From NCBI GenBank assembly GCA_002720865.1, contig PBIO01000031.1, positions 372,001 through 436,000 on the forward strand: a DNA stretch of 64,000 bases, read 5' to 3'. Of the stretch, positions 18,137 through 26,575 are shown in pieces (within the stretch, counting starts at the first letter, position 1; each line of letters begins with the position of its first letter). Below the pieces are notes generated by a model. The model saw only the letters and a list, made by a program, of their open reading frames with translations. It did not search any database and was not told the origin of the DNA. This DNA is from Halobacteriovorax sp. Its GTDB lineage: Bacteria; Bdellovibrionota; Bacteriovoracia; Bacteriovoracales; Bacteriovoracaceae. Both the position numbers and the translations under genes were made by a program.

Positions 18137-18163
18137 TGAATCCGCGAAAAATAACCCCGTACC
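18137..18163 (+). repeat. Right inverted repeat of the RAYT unit
   Basis: Reads TGAATCCGCGAAAAA, then TAACCCCGTACC, pointing toward the following gene. It pairs with the left copy as an inverted repeat and lies 87 bases upstream of the transposase start. Confidence 0.85.
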
Positions 18164-18209
18164 TGTATTTTTTCCTTTAAGATATGCCCAATAAATAAAG
18201 GGAGCATAT

Positions 18210-19028
18210 ATGCCTAAAGACTGCCAATATTCGGACCTAAATTTTAGACTTAATGAAGTTGAAACCAATTATGGAGATAATGTTCATATTGTCTCAAATC
18301 CTTTTACGCTTTCGATGCTCGCGAAACTAGGGTCCCCTGAATCGGTTCAGCCTAGATTGAATAAGTATGTTGAAGATCTTTATATGAATTTACTTCAACA
18401 GGTTTTAAACCATCTTGCCCCAACGGCTCTGACAACCATCGAAACGAGAATGAAAGAGCATGTTAAAGAAGGTGAGTACTCAGGGCTTACTTTTAAAAAG
18501 GATCAAAAATTTATCTCGGTAAATTTGGCCAGGGCCGGAATCTTTCCAAGTCATAAATGTTTTGAAGAACTTCATTATCTTTTTAATGCTGAAGGGCTTA
18601 GGCAAGATCATTTTTATATTAATAGAAAAGTTGATGATCAAGGACAAGTGGTTGGTGTTGATGTGAGCGGATCAAAAATTGGTGGACCCCAAGAAGATGC
18701 TATCGTTCTTTTTCCAGACCCAATGGGAGCTACTGGTGGTTCACTTAGCTATTGCATTGATCATTATAAAAAAAATGTAGAAGGCATGGCCAAGAAGTAC
18801 GTGGCCATGCATTTAATTGTGACCCCTGAGTATATTCAACGGATGCAAAAAGATCATCCGGATGTTGAGATCTTTGCTATTAGATTAGACCGAGGTCTTA
18901 GTGATAGTTCAGTTTTAAATTCCGTACCTGGAACCAATCCAGAACTAGAAAGAGGCTTAACAGATAACCAGTACATCGTTCCAGGGGCGGGCGGGGTAGG
19001 TGAGATCCTGAATAACTCATTTGTTTAG
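18210..19028 (+). CDS. upp: Uracil phosphoribosyltransferase-like protein
   Basis: 272 residues behind a GGGAG site. The PRPP-binding loop is DPMGATGGSL, the counterpart of DPMLATGGS in UPRT. Near the C-terminus YIVPGAGGVGE matches the uracil-binding loop (YIVPGLGDAG in classical enzymes). The enzyme makes UMP from uracil and PRPP. It is about 60 residues longer than the usual 208, with a distinct N-terminus and a longer segment before the PRPP loop, so it is a divergent branch. A UraA-like permease two genes downstream supports a pyrimidine-salvage role. Confidence 0.75.
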   Translation: MPKDCQYSDLNFRLNEVETNYGDNVHIVSNPFTLSMLAKLGSPESVQPRLNKYVEDLYMNLLQQVLNHLAPTALTTIETRMKEHVKEGEYSGLTFKKDQKFISVNLARAGIFPSHKCFEELHYLFNAEGLRQDHFYINRKVDDQGQVVGVDVSGSKIGGPQEDAIVLFPDPMGATGGSLSYCIDHYKKNVEGMAKKYVAMHLIVTPEYIQRMQKDHPDVEIFAIRLDRGLSDSSVLNSVPGTNPELERGLTDNQYIVPGAGGVGEILNNSFV

Positions 19029-19114
19029 TACTTTCAGTTACTTAGAGCTATAAAAATATTATAATCTAGGCGTTTTTTTACCCTCTGTGTCACAAAAGGG
19101 AGTATGTTCCTCCC

Positions 19115-19930
19115 ATGAAAAAATTCATCTTACTTAACTTATTGGCAGGCCTTTATTTTGCTCCCGTTGCTGGAGCACAAGAGGCTAATGAAATCACTAA
19201 TACTTCTCTAAAAAAGAACAAGTCTTATTGGTCCAGGGTAAAACTTATTGGGCTAATTCAAGCGAGTATGCATAAGGAAGATTTCGTCGATAAGAAAAAA
19301 GACGATGATACGACCGGATACGGTGAGATTCAAATTGGTGCCGCTCTACCTATTTATCGTGGGCTTCACTTAGGACTATATTATAGCCCTCTTAAAAAAT
19401 CTGATGATACTAAAAGAGAAACAAATCGCGATGAAGATATTCAAGATGCTAACGGAAAAGACATCAGGTTAGTTGAACGAGAAATAAAGCACGATTATAA
19501 AGAAGATCCGGCCTTTACGGCTCAGCTTGAGTACTCTTATGATCTCAATAAAACGACAATCTTAACCGTCTTTACTGGTTACTCACAAAGTAAAGGAAAA
19601 GTTACGTCTGATCGTTATGATATGACCGATAGAGATAATCCAACTATCTTTAGTAAGCATAATCGTTATTATTTAAATAGTACCTCTGAATTTGAAAGAA
19701 AAAATATTGTGGTTGGAAGTAGAGTGGAATTTACTCATTTAAACACAGACTTCTTTTTTACGGGTCAATATAGTTTTTCTGAAGTTAATTTTAAAAGCAC
19801 TAGCCGAAATATTTCTACCAACGGAGAGTCCATCGCATTTGATGATTCCGCCTTTTATTTTGAAAGATATAGTGCCGGAAGAAAACTACAAGATAATACG
19901 ATCTCCTTTGGTCTTGGTCTTTACTTCTAA
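19115..19930 (+). CDS. Predicted outer-membrane beta-barrel protein
   Basis: 271 residues with signal peptide MKKFILLNLLAGLYFAPVAGA. The mature chain alternates aromatic or hydrophobic beta strands (GYGEIQIGAALPIYRGLHLG, FTAQLEYSYDL, VVGSRVEFTHL) with long charged loops, and ends in Phe (ISFGLGLYF) as barrel proteins recognised by BamA do. No specific family recognised. Its TAA overlaps the permease ATG by one base (TAATG), so it is coupled to uracil uptake and may be the outer-membrane route for nucleobases. That role is inferred from position only. Confidence 0.65.
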   Translation: MKKFILLNLLAGLYFAPVAGAQEANEITNTSLKKNKSYWSRVKLIGLIQASMHKEDFVDKKKDDDTTGYGEIQIGAALPIYRGLHLGLYYSPLKKSDDTKRETNRDEDIQDANGKDIRLVEREIKHDYKEDPAFTAQLEYSYDLNKTTILTVFTGYSQSKGKVTSDRYDMTDRDNPTIFSKHNRYYLNSTSEFERKNIVVGSRVEFTHLNTDFFFTGQYSFSEVNFKSTSRNISTNGESIAFDDSAFYFERYSAGRKLQDNTISFGLGLYF

Positions 19931-21144
19931 TGGGGCATTTTAAAGAGGTCGTTCTCGGTCTTCAAATGCTCTTTACGGCCTTCGGGGCCCTGGTCTTAGT
20001 TCCACTTTTAACGGGACTCAATTCTAATGTCGCCTTGTTTTCAGCAGGTGTTGGAACCTTATTATTTCAGGCAGTGACAAAAAGAAGTATCCCGGTTTTT
20101 CTTGGGAGTAGTTTTGCTTTTATTCCCGCCATTATTTACGGATCAAAAACCTGGGGACCAGCTGCAACGATGAGTGGGCTTGCCGCTGCCGGTGTGCTCT
20201 ATTTATTATTAGGTCTTTTAATCAAATTAAAGGGAAATGAGTTTTTAGAAAAACTTCTTCCCCCGATGATAACTGGTCCCATTATTATGCTAATTGGGCT
20301 TATCTTAGCTCCCGTTGCCGTTAATATGGCCATGGGAAAGGCCGGAGATGCTTCTGTACAGTTAATGGATCCTACTAAGAGCTATATTCTAGCTTTTGTT
20401 ACTTTAGGAGCGACGGCCTTCGCTTCCATTTGGGGTAGGGGATTTTTAAAACTTTCTTCTATCCTCTTTGGGCTTGGGGTTGGTTATCTTCTCGCAATTA
20501 TTTTAGGTGTGGTAAATTTTGAGGTCGTAGGGCAAGCGGCCTTATTTTCGGTACCTAAATTTATGTTACCCGAATTTAATTTAGAAGCGATTCTCTTTAT
20601 TGTTCCCATCGCTATTGCTCCGGCCATTGAACATTATGGTGATATTAGCGCTATCTCTAATGTGACGGGAAAAGACTTTTCAAAAGAACCAGGACTTCAT
20701 AGATCCATGATGGGAGATGGTCTAGCAACTTTATTTGCTGGCTTAATTGGCGGTCCTCCAAATACCACTTACTCAGAAGTCACTGGAGCCGTGGCCCTTA
20801 CGAAAGCTTTTAACCCTAAGATTATGACCTTTGCGGCGATATCCGCCATCGTTTTAAGTTTTATCGGTAAACTTGGGGCCTTTTTACAAACCATACCTGT
20901 CGCAGTGATGGGTGGTCTATTAATTCTTCTTTTTGGAAATATAATTGTCATTGGACTCGGGCTCCTTCATAAAACAAAAGAAGATCTCTATGATCCTCGC
21001 AATATGGCCATTATGAGCATTATGCTAATTAGCGGAATCGGAGGCATGAGCCTACAGGCCGGAAACTTTTCTTTAAAGGGTGTGGGTCTTGCCTCAATCT
21101 TAGGACTTGTATTAAACTTGGTACTTCCTAAATCAAGAACTTAG
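19930..21144 (+). CDS. uraA: Nucleobase:cation symporter-2 (uracil permease, UraA-like)
   Basis: 404 residues, about 14 hydrophobic segments. It begins LQMLFTAFGALVLVPLLTGL, the usual NCS2 start, followed by VFLGSSFAFIPAI. The substrate region contains IAIAPAIEHYGDI and GGPPNTTYSEVTGAVALT, matching the conserved glutamates and NTTY-type motif of UraA. It imports uracil with protons across the inner membrane. Clustering with the UPRT-like gene favours uracil over xanthine. Length is normal. Confidence 0.9.
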   Translation: MGHFKEVVLGLQMLFTAFGALVLVPLLTGLNSNVALFSAGVGTLLFQAVTKRSIPVFLGSSFAFIPAIIYGSKTWGPAATMSGLAAAGVLYLLLGLLIKLKGNEFLEKLLPPMITGPIIMLIGLILAPVAVNMAMGKAGDASVQLMDPTKSYILAFVTLGATAFASIWGRGFLKLSSILFGLGVGYLLAIILGVVNFEVVGQAALFSVPKFMLPEFNLEAILFIVPIAIAPAIEHYGDISAISNVTGKDFSKEPGLHRSMMGDGLATLFAGLIGGPPNTTYSEVTGAVALTKAFNPKIMTFAAISAIVLSFIGKLGAFLQTIPVAVMGGLLILLFGNIIVIGLGLLHKTKEDLYDPRNMAIMSIMLISGIGGMSLQAGNFSLKGVGLASILGLVLNLVLPKSRT

Positions 21145-21145
21145 T

Positions 21146-21331
21146 ATGTTTGAATCTGAAAATTTTTTTTATTGTCCCTACTGCGGTGAAAAAGTCTCTA
21201 TGATTTTAGAGTCACTCTACGGGGGGCAAACCTATATTGAAGACTGCGAAGTATGTTGCCGCCCTATAGAAATCGCTTACCAGGCCGAAGAGGGAGTGAT
21301 CACCTCAGTTGAGGTTAAACGTCTTGATTAA
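21146..21331 (+). CDS. CPXCG-motif cysteine-rich small protein
   Basis: 61 residues with two zinc-knuckle-like pairs, YCPYCGEKV near residue 10 and DCEVCCRPI near 35, the pattern of the CPXCG (YbaR-like) family. Probably a small zinc-binding protein; function unknown. It starts 2 bases after the permease stop and overlaps the convergent kinase gene by 4 bases. Confidence 0.85.
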   Translation: MFESENFFYCPYCGEKVSMILESLYGGQTYIEDCEVCCRPIEIAYQAEEGVITSVEVKRLD

Positions 21332-23814
21332 GCAGATTTTTTCTTTGTGGACTTAAAAATTTCCTCAAACTTTTTAAATTCAAAAGGTTTAGTGATAAAA
21401 CCATTCATCCCAACATCAAAACATTTTTGTCGATCTTCTTCAAAAACATTGGCCGTTAAGGCAATGATTTGGGGAGAGTTTTCTTTCTTTGCTTTTAAGA
21501 TTTCAGCTGTGGCCTCGTAGCCATCCATTACAGGCATTTGAAGATCCATAAAAATTAAGTCGTAATTCTCTTTTAAAGTAAGCTCCACAGCTTCTTTTCC
21601 ATTACTGGCCAGGTCCGCTTCAAGACCAAGCTTTTTAAGAAAGGCCATAACAAGTTTTTGATTAACAAGATTATCTTCTACCACGAGGATCTTTTGAAAA
21701 TTGACGGCCCTTACCGAAGACGAATCTTTTTTGACTTCGCTATTTGCGATCTCTTTAATCTCATTTAATGGGATTTCAAAAGTAAAAGTAGAACCAACTC
21801 CAACCTTACTATCTAAAATTATATTGCCATCCATAACCTCAACTAGCTGAGAGCAAATGGTAAGACCTAGCCCAGTTCCACCAAATTTTCTAGAGGTTGA
21901 AGCATCTTCTTGAGAAAAAGACTCAAAGACATGGGCCAGCTTATCTTCAGAAATGCCAATTCCACTATCTTTAACTGAAAATCTAATAAACCCTTTTTTT
22001 GGGCTTGAGATGATAAGCTCTATTGAGCCTTCTTCAGTGAATTTAAGGGAGTTTGAGACAAAGTTTAAAAGAACTTGCTTAATTTTTACCAGGTCTCCTT
22101 CAACAAGAGTAGGGACATTCTCATTATAATCGAGCTTGTAACTTAGGCCCTTTTCTTTAATTTTAAATTTAAAAAAATCATAAACCTCAGTCACTGAATC
22201 TTTTAAATTAAAGCCGATTTTTTCAACTTCTAGTTTACCGGCTTCAATTTTACTTAGGTCTAGGACATTATTAATAATCGATAGAAGTCCATTTCCGCAG
22301 TGCCTGACAGTATTAAGATAATCTCTTTGTTCTTCAGAGAGCTTTGTTCCTTTTAAAAGCTCTAGAGTTCCAAGAATTCCATTCATAGGTGTTCTAATCT
22401 CATGGGAGACATTGGCCAAAAAATCCGACTTTGCCTTTGAGGCCTGAATGGCCTTTTCTTTTGACTCAATAAGATTTTGCTCGATCTCTTTTTGAACCGT
22501 TATATCTTGCATAATGGTTGAAACATATTTTGGCTCACCCCTTTCGTTAAAATGGGCGGTGATCGTTTGAAGCACAGGAATTTCTTTTTTATTTGAGTCT
22601 ATGATGGCCGTCTCTCCGGTCCAAGTTCCATTTTTCATGGCATTTGGAATTCCTTCGCTCATAACCTTTTCTAAGGCCCACTTTGGATGATAGTCCGCAA
22701 TCTTAAAACCTTCTGCACCTACTTTACCAGAAATCTCATCAAAGGCCTTATTATGATAAAGGGAATGTCCAGTGCTTGCCTCAGCAATCCCAATAAACTC
22801 GGGAGCATTATTCATAATCTCAAAGGCATAATTGGCATATTCTTTTTGTTCTCTAAATTGAATCTTCTTTGAAATTAAATCAGCTAAGATTTCAACAAAG
22901 GCCACTTCTTCATTTGAAAAGCGGCTTTTTCGGGCCTTAATTGAGGAAAAGCTCATGGTCCCATAGACCTTACCATCAACCCAGATAGGGGTTGAAATAT
23001 AGGAGTGAAGATTCATATTAACATGACAAGGATGTCCAGTTAGGTTCTCCATCTTTGAGACATCCGAATAAGTTACCGTTTCTTTAGAATCCATTACGGC
23101 CTGGCAAAAAGTATCTTTTGCGATAAACTTTGTTCCAGGTTCTAAGGCATTTTCAGGGGAGACGGCGGATTCAACTGTATAATCATCTCCTATAATATGA
23201 GATTGAATTCCAAACTCCATCCCAAATAATTCACAGCCAGTGCACAAGTACTCACTTATGAGCTCGGAAAAATTATCTGTCTCTTGATAGCTAAGTCCAT
23301 TAAGGCGTTTTAACATGCCTGAAATTTTATTTTGAGAATTTACTTTATGAGTAAGTTCAATTTGACGGATCGCCTGATTACCAATTATCTTAAGCTGTTC
23401 AAGCTGCTCTGAACTTAATTTTTTGGGCTCATTTCCAATTACGCAAAGAGTTCCAATATTACTACCATCTTGCATTTTAAGAGGCATGCCCGCATAAAAA
23501 ATAACATGAGGCTCGCCGGTGACTAGGGGGTTATCTTTAAAAAGCTCATGCTCTCTAGAGTCCTGAACTTCATAAACTTCATCTTGTAAGATGGCGTGAT
23601 GGCAAAAGGCCACTTCTCTTGGAGTTTCTGTGGCCTCAAGACCATGTCTTGATTTAAACCATTGGCGGTTTTCATCTACTAAGGAAACTAGAGCAACGGG
23701 GGTCCCTGCAATTTGTGAAGCTAGTTTTGTTAGGTCATCTAGATTTGGGTCTGAATCCGTATCTAAAATATTAAGGCTATACAAAGAAGCGAGACGTTTT
23801 TCCTCGTTAGTCAT
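21328..23814 (-). CDS. Hybrid sensor histidine kinase (GAF-GAF-PAS-HisKA-HATPase-REC)
   Basis: 828 residues, soluble, with no membrane helices. GAF domain 1 is about 20-155 (ALVSLVDENRQWFKSRHGL), GAF 2 about 165-320, and a PAS domain about 325-450 with a VQKEIEQNLIE exit helix. The H-box is SHEIRTPMNG with His471. The ATPase domain has N and G boxes (QVLLNFVSNSLKFT, DSGIGIS, GGTGLGLTI). The C-terminal receiver has its phosphoacceptor Asp757 (FMDLQMPVMDG). It would autophosphorylate on His471 and pass the phosphate to its own receiver, sensing a cytoplasmic signal. No partner response regulator or phosphotransfer gene adjoins it. Confidence 0.92.
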   Translation of the reverse strand: MTNEEKRLASLYSLNILDTDSDPNLDDLTKLASQIAGTPVALVSLVDENRQWFKSRHGLEATETPREVAFCHHAILQDEVYEVQDSREHELFKDNPLVTGEPHVIFYAGMPLKMQDGSNIGTLCVIGNEPKKLSSEQLEQLKIIGNQAIRQIELTHKVNSQNKISGMLKRLNGLSYQETDNFSELISEYLCTGCELFGMEFGIQSHIIGDDYTVESAVSPENALEPGTKFIAKDTFCQAVMDSKETVTYSDVSKMENLTGHPCHVNMNLHSYISTPIWVDGKVYGTMSFSSIKARKSRFSNEEVAFVEILADLISKKIQFREQKEYANYAFEIMNNAPEFIGIAEASTGHSLYHNKAFDEISGKVGAEGFKIADYHPKWALEKVMSEGIPNAMKNGTWTGETAIIDSNKKEIPVLQTITAHFNERGEPKYVSTIMQDITVQKEIEQNLIESKEKAIQASKAKSDFLANVSHEIRTPMNGILGTLELLKGTKLSEEQRDYLNTVRHCGNGLLSIINNVLDLSKIEAGKLEVEKIGFNLKDSVTEVYDFFKFKIKEKGLSYKLDYNENVPTLVEGDLVKIKQVLLNFVSNSLKFTEEGSIELIISSPKKGFIRFSVKDSGIGISEDKLAHVFESFSQEDASTSRKFGGTGLGLTICSQLVEVMDGNIILDSKVGVGSTFTFEIPLNEIKEIANSEVKKDSSSVRAVNFQKILVVEDNLVNQKLVMAFLKKLGLEADLASNGKEAVELTLKENYDLIFMDLQMPVMDGYEATAEILKAKKENSPQIIALTANVFEEDRQKCFDVGMNGFITKPFEFKKFEEIFKSTKKKSA

Positions 23815-23883
23815 TCTGAACTCTTTTTTTAGGGTTTAATTACCTATAGCTTATCGGTAAACAAAGCTACTTGTTAAAAAAAA

Positions 23884-23915
23884 ACTAGTTCTTGAAGAAA
23901 TGCCTTGGTTACTAG
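23884..23915 (-). terminator. Possible weak terminator after the paa-like operon
   Basis: On the minus strand CTAGT and ACTAG flank about 22 bases containing TTCTTCAAGAA, followed by nine Ts. The stem is short and overlaps the thiolase stop, so this is tentative. Confidence 0.3.
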
Positions 23916-25108
23916 CAGTTCTTAACTGACAGGGCCACGCCTTGTCCTACTCCGATACACATGGTGGCAAGGCCTTCTTTTAGGTTTTTATCCTTTTGCA
24001 TAATATGAGTAAGGGTAGTGAGGATTCTGGCACCAGAGCAGCCAAGGGGGTGTCCTAAAGCTATAGCGCCTCCATTCATATTTACTTTACTTGGGTCAAG
24101 CTCTAAGTCTTTCATGCAGGCAAGAGATTGAACCGCAAAGGCCTCATTTAATTCCACAGCATCAAAGTCAGATACTTTTTTATCAAACATTTGGCAGAGT
24201 CTTTTAGTCGCTTCTACCGGTCCTAGTCCCATAATATTCGGGTGAAGACCTCTTACGGCCCCGCCCGTAATTTCCACTAGAGGGGTTAGATTATTTTCTT
24301 TTAGAAAATCTTCTGAAACAACACAAACAAGTGCAGCACCATCGTTCATGGAGCTGGAATTTCCGGCCGTAACACTTCCATCTTTTCTAAAGGCAGGTCT
24401 TAGCTTTGAAAGAACCTCAAGACTAGTATCTTCTCTTGGCCCTTCGTCTTGCTCAACCGTATAGGATTTTTTTCTTAGCTGAACTTCAACAGAAACTAAT
24501 TCATCATTAAAAGCTCCGGACTTCTGAGCGGCCACGGCCTTTTGATGGGAAGAAAGGGCAAAGGCATCTTGCTCCTCTCTTTTAATTTTAAATTTATCTT
24601 GAACTTCCTCAGCTGTTTCACCCATACCGTAAAGTGGGAACATGGCCTCCATTTTTTTATTTGGAAAACGCCAACCGAAGGTTGAGTCATACATTTTTGA
24701 ATCTCTTCCAAAAGGAGTTGAGCCTTTTGAGATAACAAGTGGACCTCGAGTCATACTCTCAGCGCCGCCAACGAGAAAACAATCTCCATAGCCGGCGTTT
24801 ATTCTTCCCACAGCACCCATAACCGCATCTAGAGAGGAGCCACAAAGCCTATTAATCGTTGTTCCTGGAACTGTATCTGGAAGCCCCCCTAAAAGTGAGG
24901 CCATGCGGGCAAGGTTTCGATTATCTTCCCCGGCCTGATTGGCACAGCCAACTAGCACATCATCGATTTTATTTAAATCAAAGCTGGACCCATCGGCAAA
25001 GTCTTTAATTAAAAGGGCCATGAGGTCATCTACTCTTACTGGGGCCAGGAGCCCACCGATTCTTCCAATAGGAGTTCTTTTAGCGTAGGTGAGAAAACAT
25101 CTTTTCAT
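23912..25108 (-). CDS. paaJ: 3-oxoadipyl-CoA/acetyl-CoA thiolase (PaaJ/PcaF-like)
   Basis: 398 residues from the ATG at 25108, which overlaps the upstream stop as ATGA; a longer in-frame start exists but ignores this coupling and the AGAGG site. The nucleophile Cys89 lies in NRLCGSSLDA. NEAFAVQS, NGGAIALGHPLGCSGAR and the C-terminal MCIGVGQGVAL give the catalytic His and second Cys. GCANQAGEDNRNLARMA and FGWRFPN are close to the PcaF/PaaJ pattern, favouring 3-oxoadipyl-CoA over generic acetoacetyl-CoA as substrate. It would give succinyl-CoA and acetyl-CoA. It is the last gene of the paa-like operon. Confidence 0.82.
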   Translation of the reverse strand: MKRCFLTYAKRTPIGRIGGLLAPVRVDDLMALLIKDFADGSSFDLNKIDDVLVGCANQAGEDNRNLARMASLLGGLPDTVPGTTINRLCGSSLDAVMGAVGRINAGYGDCFLVGGAESMTRGPLVISKGSTPFGRDSKMYDSTFGWRFPNKKMEAMFPLYGMGETAEEVQDKFKIKREEQDAFALSSHQKAVAAQKSGAFNDELVSVEVQLRKKSYTVEQDEGPREDTSLEVLSKLRPAFRKDGSVTAGNSSSMNDGAALVCVVSEDFLKENNLTPLVEITGGAVRGLHPNIMGLGPVEATKRLCQMFDKKVSDFDAVELNEAFAVQSLACMKDLELDPSKVNMNGGAIALGHPLGCSGARILTTLTHIMQKDKNLKEGLATMCIGVGQGVALSVKNC

Positions 25109-25728
25109 AAACTTGCCTCTTTTAATTTTTCGCAAACTTTGTAGCGGTTTTGATTTGTTGTTGAAAATAGCTCTTCAAGAAGTTGGACCGTGTTTTTTAA
25201 TCCTGCTTCTGCCCCCCAAGAAAGTGGTCCCCTTGGGTAGTTCACACCAAAGAGCATGGCCGTATCAATGGCATCTTCAGTAGCCAGCTCATCTTCTAGA
25301 GCAAACCAGGCCTCATTAATTATTTGAACCAGGGTACGGCCAAAGATAAAACCAATGCCAGGGGCCTTAACCTCAATGGGCTTTAAATCTAACTTTTCAA
25401 AAAGATCTAATAATTCGTTCTTGTAAGTCATTAAAGAATAAAAGACCTCCGCCTTAAGATTGGGGGAAGGAAATACTGAGGAGATAGCGATTTCAATATT
25501 TCTAAATTCTTTTAAAAGGCTTTCTCCATCGTTAAGAGATAAATCCGAAATGATAGGGCAGTTAAACTTCTTAAAAAGTTTTCTTTTGGCATTTGAATCT
25601 TGGGCAGTGAAATCTATGAGGAGCTCGCAGCTTTGGTCCGTAAGATTTTCAAGACTGACAAAATTTTCTAATTTTGAAATCTGTTCAAAAAGGGGATGCT
25701 GGGGATTTGATATAATGATTTTATTCAT
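25105..25728 (-). CDS. Separate C-terminal domain of 3-hydroxyadipyl-CoA dehydrogenase (split PaaH)
   Basis: 207 residues with no dinucleotide-binding motif. The C-terminal half has PGIGFIFGRTLVQIINEAW, AIDTAMLFGVNYPRGPLSWG and LLEELF...NRYKVCEKL. These are the features of the second 3HCDH C-domain at the end of PaaH, including the closing R-Y-x-x-C pattern. The N-terminal half (LLIDFTAQDSNAKRKLF) matches the poorly conserved linker domain of PaaH in position. It overlaps the upstream gene by 8 bases in another frame and the thiolase by ATGA. The two halves very likely make one enzyme. Confidence 0.8.
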   Translation of the reverse strand: MNKIIISNPQHPLFEQISKLENFVSLENLTDQSCELLIDFTAQDSNAKRKLFKKFNCPIISDLSLNDGESLLKEFRNIEIAISSVFPSPNLKAEVFYSLMTYKNELLDLFEKLDLKPIEVKAPGIGFIFGRTLVQIINEAWFALEDELATEDAIDTAMLFGVNYPRGPLSWGAEAGLKNTVQLLEELFSTTNQNRYKVCEKLKEASL

Positions 25729-26575
25729 GAGGATAAAACCCCTGACCTGTTTTTCTTCCTAGGTGTTTTTTATCCACCATTTCTTTTTGAAGATGATGAG
25801 GAGCAAAACGCTCTTCCTTATTAAAGGCCTGCCAAACACTGCAGGTCACGTCGTAATTAATATCGATGCCAATTAAATCCATAAGCTCAAAGGGACCCAT
25901 ACGAAATCCGCCCACTTCTTTTAGAACATGATCGATCTCAGAGTACTCTCTTTTTTCAGCTATCCTAAGGGCCTCACCATAAAAATTCCTGGCCACTCGG
26001 TTGACGATAAAACCGGGGGAGTCCTTGCACTGGGCCGGTTTCTTTCCTTTTTCTTTAAACCAAGCCTCTAAGTCGTCACATAGCTTTTGCTCAGTTTCGC
26101 TACCTTTAATAACCTCTACCAACTTCATTATGGTGGCCGGATTAAAAAAGTGAAGGCCTAAAAAACGGGCCTTTCGATCCTTAGAAAGAGGAGTCGCTAA
26201 CTCAGTAATGGGAATGCTTGAAGTATTTGAAGCAAGGATCGTTTTAGGTCCCATTCTTTTATCTAAATCTAAAAAGACCTTATGTTTTATTTCTAAATTT
26301 TCAATTATGGCCTCGATCACAAGATCGGAGCTTGTTGAAAGTTCACTCAGAGCAACGGCCTTAAGATTTTCTTTAAAACCCGAAACTTCAGACGCGCTAA
26401 ATTTTCCCTTTTGCTCTAATTTCTTCCAGGAGCTATGAACCAGGTCTAGACCAGTTTGCAAGGCCTCACTATTAGCATCTGTTAGCTCTACTCTGACACC
26501 GCACTGGGCGAACCACTGAGCTATTCCTCTACCCATGGTTCCCGCGCCAATAATTGTGACTAGATTTAAATTCAT
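25721..26575 (-). CDS. paaH: 3-hydroxyacyl-CoA dehydrogenase, NAD-binding part of split PaaH
   Basis: 284 residues, the length of a stand-alone short 3HCDH. The Rossmann motif is TIIGAGTMGRGIAQWFAQCG. Further marks are NTSSIPITELA, GLHFFNPATIMKLVEV with the catalytic His, CKDSPGFIVNRVARNFYGEA, GGFRMGPFELMDLIGID and HLGRKTGQGFY. It oxidises a 3-hydroxyacyl-CoA (probably 3-hydroxyadipyl-CoA) with NAD. In E. coli PaaH about 190 more residues follow; here these are the next gene. Start and stop overlap the neighbours. It could also serve general fatty-acid oxidation. Confidence 0.85.
   Translation of the reverse strand: MNLNLVTIIGAGTMGRGIAQWFAQCGVRVELTDANSEALQTGLDLVHSSWKKLEQKGKFSASEVSGFKENLKAVALSELSTSSDLVIEAIIENLEIKHKVFLDLDKRMGPKTILASNTSSIPITELATPLSKDRKARFLGLHFFNPATIMKLVEVIKGSETEQKLCDDLEAWFKEKGKKPAQCKDSPGFIVNRVARNFYGEALRIAEKREYSEIDHVLKEVGGFRMGPFELMDLIGIDINYDVTCSVWQAFNKEERFAPHHLQKEMVDKKHLGRKTGQGFYPHE

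Larger units (their letters stand above)
17396..18163. mobile_element. RAYT unit bounded by 27-bp inverted repeats
   Basis: A 768-bp unit: one Y1-transposase gene flanked by inverted copies of a 27-base sequence (17396-17422 and 18137-18163) matching at 24 of 27 positions. It is inserted directly behind the flagellin terminator. RAYT genes are domesticated single-copy relatives of IS200/IS605 transposases and are often flanked by inverted REP sequences. This layout fits that class better than an active insertion sequence. No target duplication is obvious. Confidence 0.75.

Noticed and set aside
17396-18163. Active IS200/IS605 insertion sequence
   Set aside because: Long imperfect inverted terminal repeats and the protein type fit RAYT/REP units; IS200/IS605 elements have subterminal hairpins, not inverted repeats, and often TnpB.
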